Source: Bacteroidota bacterium
Lineage (GTDB): Bacteria; Bacteroidota; Bacteroidia; AKYH767-A; OLB10
NCBI GenBank assembly: GCA_016714535.1
Contig: JADKDR010000001.1
Location: 725,281-789,280 of the forward strand
Reading direction: 5' to 3'
Length of the DNA stretch: 64,000 bases
Positions 50,711 through 59,185 of this stretch are shown piece by piece. Both the position numbers and the translations under genes were made by a program. The notes beneath the pieces were generated by a model that saw only the letters and a program-made list of their open reading frames with translations, ran no database searches and had not been told where the DNA came from. The stretch's first letter is position 1. Every line of letters begins with the position of its first letter.

Positions 50711-52087
50711 TCAATGCTGCACCACAAACTTTTGCCAATATCTATTACCTTCAGTTAGAATGCTGATACTATACAATCCATTTGGCAAATGGCTACAGTT
50801 AATCTGGTAATTCGCAGTATTCAACTTTTCACTTTTCATTCTTAACTTTTCACTTCCCATCCCATCATATACAGTTATCGTTACATTATTGCCATCCAAC
50901 TCAGTTGGCAAATTGAAATTAAGAATATCAGAAGTAGGATTGGGATAAACCAATAGCTCGGTTTCATTTGGAATTTCTATTTGGCTGGTGAAGATGGTGT
51001 TGCCGAGGGAGTCGGTTTTAAAAACAACTAACGCATTCTTCCAAATACCAAGCTTAAAATAACCACCACACATTGCATAGCCTTGGTCGAATGTTTTTAT
51101 TAAAGAGTACATGTTATAATTGTAACCAATGGGTGGCACATTCGCGGTTTCCCATAAAACATCGCCATTTTCATTAAAGCAAATCAAATTGGGGCCACGC
51201 AAAGCTACATAGGTATCGTTATATCCTTTCATTAGCTTGATAATTCCGGGTTTATTATTATAAGTATATGGCCTTGTCCAAATTGTATCACCAGTATAGC
51301 GATCTATTTTCATCAATTCATAATCCATTCCATCGCAACCTACTAAATAATTAGAATCTTTCATCTGCACTAACCCTCCAGTGCAATTCCCATCCCAAAA
51401 GCCAATATTGTCGCCATACCATTTGCTCCATAAAATGTTACCGGAGGTATCTATTTTTTGCAAATAATATGGTTTTAGAACAGTACTATTATTGCACCCC
51501 AACATTACAAAATTACCATCATAGTCTTCCACAGTTTCCAAATTACCAGGAGCAAAACTTGGAGCATTCCACATAATTTGCCCCAAGCTATCTACTCGCA
51601 AAACACTGTAGGTAGTTGCCCATGTATTGGTTAATATATAACCATTTTGGCTTATTTTAGTAACATCGGTTACATATCCTTGTGGAAAATTTGGAAAATA
51701 ATAAACCCAGTAATCACTAGTATCGCTTGTTTTATAATTATACTTTACAATATTAATTTGTTTTTTGTTCAATATAAACATACTTGATGCGACACATTCA
51801 GAATCATTTTCATAAACTAAACTATACATTGCTCCAATTGAGTCAGTTTTGTAATAATTTATACTATCACCTTTACTATTAACTTGAAAAACAAAGGATT
51901 TACTTGGGCTAATTGAATAACCTCCAATAATTAAAGTTGAATCTAACATTTGTAAAATGCTAAAAGGATAAAAGCTACCTGAATTCCCTCCTCCAAAATA
52001 AATTTTTGAAAATAAATTTGGCTGTGCATTACAAAGACTAATACTTATTGCAATACTTATTGCAACAATTTTTAAGGACCTTTGCAT
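50711..52087 (-). CDS. T9SS cargo protein, small propeller-like type (array unit 3)
   Basis: 458 aa. Signal peptide MQRSLKIVAISIAISISLCNAQ, a body of propeller-like repeats (VLRVDSLGQIMWNAP, LQKIDTSGNILWSKWYGDN, LMKIDRYTGDTIWTR), and a T9SS type A tail (ETELLVYPNPTSDILNF, VTITVYDGMGSEKL, LPNGLYSISILT). Its tail shares much DNA with the two other small-propeller genes of the array, but the middle of the sorting domain differs (LRMKSEKLNTANYQI). It begins three bases after the stop of the truncated large gene, the same junction as in the other units. No enzyme motif seen. Confidence 0.8.
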   Translation of the reverse strand: MQRSLKIVAISIAISISLCNAQPNLFSKIYFGGGNSGSFYPFSILQMLDSTLIIGGYSISPSKSFVFQVNSKGDSINYYKTDSIGAMYSLVYENDSECVASSMFILNKKQINIVKYNYKTSDTSDYWVYYFPNFPQGYVTDVTKISQNGYILTNTWATTYSVLRVDSLGQIMWNAPSFAPGNLETVEDYDGNFVMLGCNNSTVLKPYYLQKIDTSGNILWSKWYGDNIGFWDGNCTGGLVQMKDSNYLVGCDGMDYELMKIDRYTGDTIWTRPYTYNNKPGIIKLMKGYNDTYVALRGPNLICFNENGDVLWETANVPPIGYNYNMYSLIKTFDQGYAMCGGYFKLGIWKNALVVFKTDSLGNTIFTSQIEIPNETELLVYPNPTSDILNFNLPTELDGNNVTITVYDGMGSEKLRMKSEKLNTANYQINCSHLPNGLYSISILTEGNRYWQKFVVQH

Positions 52088-52090
52088 ATA

Positions 52091-52864
52091 TTAATTAAAA
52101 TTAAAAGTTACAGGCTTACATAATGTTTCACCACTAGCAAGTAAAATTTTCACCATGAAAAGTCCTGATAGATTATTTTCATTCTTAATGGTATAACTTC
52201 TTTGTGTTGAGCCTGATTCTAAAATAAAATTGCCGGTACACTTACTTCCCTTTATATCTATAATTTCAATATTGCTGATAGTTGCGTGATTCTTAAAAAT
52301 CGTAATTTGAGCATAGTCCTTTGCTGGGTTTGGTGCTATCAATATTGGATTGTCTTCCAAAGCAGTAATTTTATTTGTTTCAGTTGTTTCACTATATAAC
52401 GCAGGTGGCAATTTCCTTAATGGAGTGCAATCATAAACACATAGATTGACATCTCCTGACCTTCCTGGAATTAGTAGAGCATGATTAGCATTTAACAATG
52501 CACCATGACTTAATGCAAATAATTCTTCATCATTATCAAGCCCATATTGAAACCAATCAAAACGATAAAGTTTGGTATAGCCAAAGTTTGTATAAGGATC
52601 TATATCAACTGCATTTGGGCCACTGGTAACCCACTCATTTAAGAACCATTGCCAAGTAAAGTACTTTTCTATTAAGGGTAAGGCCACAATTTTGGGGTTG
52701 CCACTATAAGTTGACAGCGTTGGCCATGTATGATTACTCCAATAACAAAGTCCCATAAGAACATCGCCTAAGATGGCATAATCATCTTGAACATTTGCCT
52801 TTGATTGGAGTTGTTCATCAACTACAAAAAATGGAATCTCAACATCTATTTCTTTATTTTCCAT
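52091..52864 (-). pseudogene. Truncated large cargo gene of array unit 3 (257 aa remain)
   Basis: From ATG 52864 the frame gives only the C-terminal third of the large cargo protein at 55.9-58.9 kb. The part YAILGDVLMGLCYWSNHTWPTLS through FRFDWFQYGLD-like is the same, with 52543-52780 matching 56388-56625 without length change. The tail after that (IAPNPAKDYAQIT, NNLSGLFMVKILL) is a diverged T9SS type A domain. It has no signal peptide, so export is not expected; the first ~25 residues (MENKEIDVEIPFFVVDEQLQ) are only weakly alignable. Likely an N-terminally deleted gene. Confidence 0.72.
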
Positions 52865-52907
52865 TAGTAATTTTTTATAAAATTAATATTTTCTGACTCT
52901 AATAACA

Positions 52908-54293
52908 TTAATGCAACACTACAAACTTCTGCCAATATCTTTTCTCTTCTGTTTGCATGCTGATACTATACAATCCATTTGGTAAACTGCTGCAATCAAA
53001 TTGATATTGCTTCGAACTCAGCTTATCGTACTTCAATAAAGACTTTTCACTCCCAAGTGCATCATATACAGTTATCGTTACATTATTGCCATCCAACTCA
53101 ATTGGCAAATTGAAATTAAGAATATCAGAAGTAGGATTGGGATAAATCAATAGCTCGGTTTCATTTGGAATTTCTATTTGGCTTGTGAAAATGGTATTGC
53201 CAAGGGAGTCGGTTTTGACAATTAACACACTTTGGATAGTAAATTGTGGATTATATAAATATCCGCTATACGCATAACCACCATCCATTGTTTTAATTAA
53301 ATTTAAGGGGTAAAAACCTTTTCCACTTTTGTGGAAGGTTAAATGGCCTGCAAAAAGGTATCCCCATTATAATTAAAGCAATAAAAAACACTCCTCCTAA
53401 TAGCAACATACTTATTATTGTTGCTTTAAAAATTTCATGCAAACCAATATCATTGAGTTTGTGGTTCTTGTCCAAATTGTATCACCAGTATTTCGATCTA
53501 TTTTTATCAGATGGCAATCTTGCATAATTATCGAATTAAGATAATTTGAATCATTCATTTGAACAAACCACCAATTAGTATAGCCACTAAAATATTGCCA
53601 GTTGTTGCCATAAGTTCTATCCCAAATTACATTGCCTGCACTATCCAATTTGCGTACATGGTAAGGGTCTATAGATGTGGGGTCTGCACCCACTTCAATT
53701 ATATTACCATCATAATCTTCTATGCAATTTATAATGCCGGCCATCGGAGTTCCAGTATGCCAAATAATTTGTCCATTACTATTTAGTCGCATGATATTGT
53801 AATTGCCTGCCCAAGTATTAATTAGCAAAATATCACTGTTTTTTAATAAAAATATTAATCTAGAATAACCTGTAGGATAGTTGGGAAGGAAATAATTCCA
53901 ATTGGAAATAGTGTCGCCATTAATTGAACTTACCTTAGCTAAATTGATATACTTATTCTTCGAAAATATCAGGGGTGTAACCAAAATAACGCTATCGTTT
54001 TGCTTGGCACTGTAATATACAACAGAAGAGTCCTTCAAATATGTTCGATAATATGTAGAATCTCCATACTTGTTTAATTTAAAAAAAAACGCATTGCCGG
54101 GAACTAATCCCGAGTAATGATATCCCATAATTACAAATCCTGAATCTGCAGTTTCAATTAGGCTGGTTGGTAAGTGCTTTCCTTGTTTAAAATACTCTTT
54201 GACAAATTTAATATTTTGCCCAAAACAAAAACTAATGCTTAAACTGAGGATGCAAAACATTTGCATCCTTAGTATTTTATTTTTTATTCGCAT
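52908..54293 (-). pseudogene. T9SS cargo gene, small propeller-like type, broken (array unit 2)
   Basis: Starts at 54293 with a signal peptide (MFCILSLSISFCFGQ) and propeller repeats (VRKLDSAGNVIWDRTYGNNWQYFSGY, LIKIDRNTGDTIWTR) until 53415. It then falls out of frame through 53293-53475 and recovers at 53288 with DGGYAYSGYLYNP and the T9SS tail (ETELLIYPNPTSDILNF, SLPNGLYSISM, WQKFVVLH). At least three indels lie between 53290 and 53460. The tail is about 97% identical in DNA to the tail of the unit 1 gene. Intact length would be ~460 aa. Confidence 0.75.
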
Positions 54294-54437
54294 CTATTCT
54301 GAAATTAAGTGTAAGGTAGTATTAGCAATTCTATTTGCTGCGGTTGTTACCTGTACATGATAAAGCCCACTCGCAAGTTCGGTTTTCTGTGCTTCTACAT
54401 TTGCTACATTGCCATTCACTTCAATAGTGAAAAGCGG
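54294..54437 (-). pseudogene. C-terminal stub of the large cargo gene (array unit 2)
   Basis: The frame PLFTIEVNGNVANVEAQKTE, LASGLYHVQVTTAANRI, LHLISE ends in TAG at 54296-54294, directly touching the ATG of the next gene. It resembles the end of a T9SS type A domain and the LQGLYFIKVV...NLIAE end of the large protein of unit 1. It has no start and only 47 recognisable residues, so it is what remains after a deletion. Confidence 0.62.
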
Positions 54438-54451
54438 GGTAACATTTTTTC

Positions 54452-54481
54452 CCTTAGTTTGGTGAAAACGCCAAACTAAGG
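54452..54481. repeat. Perfect 11-bp inverted repeat
   Basis: CCTTAGTTTGG and CCAAACTAAGG around an 8-nt loop. On the plus strand it is followed by AAATTTTTC; on the minus strand, the direction of transcription here, no T-run follows, so it is a poor terminator for the genes around it. It lies 15 bp from the stub of the large gene and may mark a deletion end. Confidence 0.7.
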
Positions 54482-54568
54482 AAATTTTTCTTCTACTTTG
54501 TTAGTTACCATTATTAATTATTTCATATTAAAGACGTTATTACTACGACTTTACTTTTCGGCAACATG

Positions 54569-55936
54569 TTACCGTTGCACTACAAACTTTTGCCAATATC
54601 TTTTCTCTTCAGTTTGCATGCTGATACTATACAATCCATTTGGTAAACTGCTGCAATCAAATTGATATTGCTTCGAACTCAGCTTATCGTACTTCAATAA
54701 AGACTTTTCACTCCCAAGTGCATCATATACAGTTATCGTTACATTATTGCCATCCAACTCAATTGGCAAATTGAAATTGAGAATATCAGAAGTAGGATTG
54801 GGATAAACCAGTAGCTCGGTTTCATTTGGAATTTCTATTTGGCTGGTGAAGATTGTATTGCCAAGGGAGTCGGTTTTCCCAACGAATATGGTTTCATAAG
54901 GGCTTGGCAATTCACGAATTGATCCACAATAAGCAAAGCCGCCATCTTTTGTTTTTATTAAATGTGCAATATCGGCATAGCAGTTCTGTGGAAGGTTATA
55001 TGGCCTTGTAAAAAGCGTATCTCCATTATCATCAAAAAAGTACAAACTGTGTAGCCCAGTAGCAACATACTGATTATTGTTGCCTTTAATTAAGGCAGGA
55101 AAGCCAAAACCCATTGAGTTTGTGGTTCTTGTCCAAATTGTATCACCTGTGTACCGATTTATTTTTATTAGATGGTAATCTTCTGCAACACACGAAATAA
55201 GATAATTTGAATCATTCATTTGAACAAAACCACCAATAGTATAGCCACTAAAATATTGCCAGTTGTTACCATAAGATTGATGCCACAATATATTGCCAGC
55301 ACTATCCATTTTTTGCAAATGAGATGTTTTTAATGCTGTACCATTATTTCCACATAATATGATATTGCCTTCATAGTCCTCTTTGCAGTACCAAGGATAG
55401 GGCATGGTGCTGGGCGCGCTCCATTTTATTGCTCCTGTACTATCAACTCGTAATACACTGTACGGGCCGGCACTCATATTCGTTATGATTATGTCATTAT
55501 TGAAAAGTTTATTAATTCCTCTAATGTAAGCATTGGGATATTGACTAAAATTGAATTTTGTATAATCTGATGTATCCATTGAAGCATAAGTAAATTTCGT
55601 GTAACTAATAAAGTTATTAGATAGTAAAAACATATTTGCCGCAATAAGTTGCGAATCATTAAGGAATGCAATTGCTGAGATTGTTCCAAATGAGTCTGTT
55701 TTAAAGTAACTGATCGAATCGCCAATGCTTGAGATTCGAAAAACAATTGAGTTTACAGCTACACTTTGAGTTCCAATTGCCCCACTTATTACCAAACTGC
55801 TATCAGCCATTTCATTAAATCCATAAGGATAGTAATATCCTTGATCAAAATATATTTTGCTAAACATAGTTTGCTGGCCAAAACTTGAAAATGCAGTTGC
55901 AACTATTGTTGCAACTGCTAAAATTATTTTGTTCAT
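54569..55936 (-). CDS. T9SS cargo protein, small propeller-like type (array unit 1)
   Basis: 455 aa, intact. Signal peptide MNKIILAVATIVATAFSSFGQ, propeller-like repeats (VLRVDSTGAIKWSAPS, LQKMDSAGNILWHQSYGNNWQYFSGYTIGGFVQMNDSNYLIS, LIKINRYTGDTIWTR, DGGFAYCG) and a T9SS type A tail (ETELLVYPNPTSDILNF, WQKFVVQR). It starts two bases after the stop of the large cargo gene, so the pair is probably cotranscribed. The best reference copy for reading the two damaged paralogues downstream. Confidence 0.82.
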   Translation of the reverse strand: MNKIILAVATIVATAFSSFGQQTMFSKIYFDQGYYYPYGFNEMADSSLVISGAIGTQSVAVNSIVFRISSIGDSISYFKTDSFGTISAIAFLNDSQLIAANMFLLSNNFISYTKFTYASMDTSDYTKFNFSQYPNAYIRGINKLFNNDIIITNMSAGPYSVLRVDSTGAIKWSAPSTMPYPWYCKEDYEGNIILCGNNGTALKTSHLQKMDSAGNILWHQSYGNNWQYFSGYTIGGFVQMNDSNYLISCVAEDYHLIKINRYTGDTIWTRTTNSMGFGFPALIKGNNNQYVATGLHSLYFFDDNGDTLFTRPYNLPQNCYADIAHLIKTKDGGFAYCGSIRELPSPYETIFVGKTDSLGNTIFTSQIEIPNETELLVYPNPTSDILNFNLPIELDGNNVTITVYDALGSEKSLLKYDKLSSKQYQFDCSSLPNGLYSISMQTEEKRYWQKFVVQR

Positions 55937-55938
55937 AA

Positions 55939-58885
55939 CTACTCGGCAATTAAGTTTATAGAACCTATAACTGCTGCACCTTTATCAGAAACAACTTTAA
56001 TAAAATACAATCCTTGCAAGGCATTTATATTTTTTATCCTAATTTGTTCATGGTCAGTATTATCAATTTCAAACTTACCAGTGTAGTCTATACCTGTGGA
56101 GCTGATTATCTGAATTGCCTCTATATTTGAAAACTCGAAATTTGATTGTAAAGTAAACCATTTGGACGCTGGGTTAGGTATAGCTTGCAACCAATTCATA
56201 ATTTGCAACTCTTTTATTTCAATTTTTTCTGATTCGGTTTCAAAAATAATTGGATTGGCAAAACGCTCAGTACAAGGGTCAATGAAGCATATATTAGTAT
56301 CACCACTGCGAGTAGGCTGCACTATATGACTTGCATCCATCAATTGTGCATGGCTTAGGCTCATTATTTCATCATCGGTATCAAGGCCATATTGAAACCA
56401 ATCAAAACGATAAAGTTTGGTATAGCCAAAGTTTGTATAAGGATCTATATCAACTGCATTTGGGCCACTGGTAACCCCCTCATTTAAGAACCATTGCCAA
56501 GTAAAGTATTTTTCTATTAAGGGTAAGGCCACAATTTTGGGGTTGCCACTATAAGCAGATAGCGTTGGCCATGTATGATTACTCCAATAACAAAGTCCCA
56601 TAAGAACATCGCCTAAGATGGCATACGATGTAGTGCAATTTACATGATTTTTGCTGCGCAAATACACACTGAAATTTATGTTTGTATAGGCCAAGTTGCC
56701 AATCAATTCTAATCGCCTTCTTTGTCTTTGCTGGTCGGTTTCCATATTGTTTGCCGATTCCCCTTTTAAAAAACAAGATGGCGACTTATTTATATTTGGT
56801 GAATTTGCTGCATTATCCCGATTAGAATAATTTATACTATAATTATCAAATCCTAAATTATTTAAGATGGTAATTTCCTCCTTACTATCATCTAAATCTG
56901 TTACGTTATTGCTATTACCTGCATTTGTAATATTAAAATATCCATGCGGCCAATCGCTGATGTTTACTGGATTGGTTAACTTATCGTCTGTAAACATGAT
57001 GTCGTTTAAGTAACATTCAACATAGTTGATTTTGTTTGTTTGATTCCTTGCATTAATAAATGCGCTTGCTAACGGTTGCCACATATCCCAGCCATGCTTG
57101 GCAAAGGTATAATCTATGTCAAAGGTAATTGAACCGATTGTATAGTGCTCACCATACTTAGGTGCAAAGTATTCATAATCGAGCATGAGTCCATTAAACC
57201 GTTGTTTAGATGGAATGATATTTTTATTCCAATATATAAAAGCATTTAATATTTCAAAATGATTGATTGTTCTTCCATAAGGTTCATCAGCCTCATAATT
57301 ATTTCCTGTACAATTTGTAACATCATAATCACTTGGCGGATCCTGATCAAGCCATTGAGCTAGTACTTTACTTACTCCACCGATGGTATATAGCCTTTGT
57401 ATAAGATATTTAAGCTTACCACGCAAGGTGCTTCCATTTTCGGGATTGCAAGTAGGATATTGTGAAAATGCTCCCCCGCCTGATTTTGTATTATCTTCTC
57501 TTATTAAATCTTGTAAATTGCCTATAACTACAGTTTGTATTTTTGTTGCTTTACAATATTGTACAAAATCTTCTATTTTAGTCAAATGCGATTTGTTGCT
57601 ATCATCAAGTAGCAAAATTTTATCGTCTCCTTGTTTGGAGGCATTAAACTTCCAACAACTCATTAGCCAAATACATCTTGGTACTATATATGCACACTTG
57701 TTGGCATTACCAATCCACATATAAGAATTGTTGCTACCCGAATTATTATCTGTTACCCCTGTTACAATAATTTCTCCATTCTCATCAAAGCAAACGGCTT
57801 TAAATTCATCATCATAGCTGCTGCCATAGTTAAACTCCTCTACCATATCGCCATGGTCGGTAGCGCGTACTAAGTAGCCTTGTTTTTGATTTTCAATTGT
57901 AGCCGTACTTCCAACTATAGCAAATGAGTAATCTTTAGATTCTGCCACATCGTAGGCTACATCTTCGGCCGCTCCTCCATAGGTTTGTTTCCAAATTAAG
58001 TCTCCATCCTCCCAAATTTTTAGCAACAGCATATCAAAATTATTGGTAGCATTATTATTTGATTTTCCTGCTATTACATATCCATTGGTTTCTAATGGTT
58101 TTATACTATAAGCTATTTGATCGCCTGGTTCCAAGTATTTTTTACTCCAAATTTGATTGCCTATTGAGTCGGCACACACAACATATAAGTCTTGGTCAAC
58201 GCTATTGCTTGGCAATCCGCTGCTGCCTGCTATTATATATCCTCCATCACTTGTTTGGGTTACACTATACCCTGTTTCGTCAAAGGCGGTGCCATACGTT
58301 TGGGACCATTGAAATATGCCATTATCATTATATTTAACTGCGCGCATATCTCTACCACCTGCACCTACACTGCTTGAACCCTACTACCAAGTAGCCATTG
58401 TCTGTAGTTTGCATTACCGAATAACTTCCATCGGCTAAGGTGCCACCACTGGTGCGTGTCCAGTCTATGGTGCCATTTGCCAATAATTTTACAAGAAAAA
58501 AATCTGCATTGCCACTACCAAAGCTTTTGGTATAACCGGCAATAATATAGCCACTATCAACTGTTGGTTTAATACAATAACCTTCGTCATCGGCACTGCC
58601 TCCAATAGAGCGGGTAAATAATGTATCGCCAGCATTATTAACCTTACACACATATATGTCTTTATACCCATCAACAATACTGCTGCCGCATACGATATAT
58701 TCATTATTGGGTAATGTTGCAATGGCATTGCCGGTACAATTAAATCCATTGTTGGTTTTAATTTCAAAATTAAAACCTTGCGCATGGGTTATCTGCTGTT
58801 TCATAACTAAAGAAGAAAAAAAGAAAATGAATAGAAATAATTTTAGCTTACGAGCGAGGTAATGTGTGTGTGTGTGTGTGTGCAA
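55939..58885 (-). CDS. Large T9SS cargo protein with propeller N-terminus and unassigned central domain (frameshifted once)
   Basis: ~980 aa if joined at ~58377, where GTAGTAGGGTTC has one G too many to read VVGSSSVGAGGRDMRAVKY. Order: hydrophobic signal (KLFLFIFFFSSLVM), five or six propeller-like repeats of the type DGGYIIAGS...W.K.YGG (residues ~40-370), then ~430 residues I do not recognise (VVIGNLQDLI, FNGLMLDYEYFAPKYG, KHGWDMWQPLASAF, YSINYSNRD, LMGLCYWSNHTW) and a T9SS tail (QAIPNPASKWFTL, LQGLYFIKVV). The central part has the aromatic/acidic look of a TIM-barrel glycoside hydrolase (DYEY could hold a catalytic acid), but that is only an impression. The start is unclear: TTG 58885 sits at the edge of a (CA)10 repeat; see findings. 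Confidence 0.7.
58863..58882. repeat. (TG)10 microsatellite at the 5' end of the large cargo gene
   Basis: Ten perfect TG units (CA in the reading direction of the gene). It encodes HTHTHT at the N-terminus if translation starts at TTG 58885. A second frame starts at ATG 58973 and runs through the repeat in a different phase, stopping 15 nt after it. Confidence 0.92.
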
Positions 58886-59185
58886 AAATTACACCAAACG
58901 TACTACTGTTGATGCTTTCAACTTGGCATACAGCAACCGGTACATAACCGGATTTCGAATTTTGTTTTTTCATTTTACATTAATTTAATTTGTTAATATG
59001 ATGAATAAATACAATGGGATTTAAAGTAAGACCACGTTGCGATTTTTTGTAATACAAATTAAACGAAAAATTTTTGGATGGTGCAAGAGAAACAAAGTAA
59101 AATGTATGTACTCGCCTATTCGAGTTCACTTGGGAAGTAAAATACACGGTTATATAATATGCTTAACTATTCAACATACAATCTA
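58886..59185. other. Intergenic region with a short leader frame
   Basis: 300 bp between the large cargo gene and the helicase gene. It includes a 42-codon frame (minus strand, ATG 58973, MKKQNSKSGYVPVAVCQ to TAA at ~58867) that enters the CA repeat. The rest is AT-rich; no RNA gene seen. Confidence 0.5.

Noticed and set aside
53293..53475. 60-aa hydrophobic frame resembling a small membrane protein
   Set aside because: It lies within the broken propeller gene of unit 2 and corresponds to that gene read in a shifted frame.
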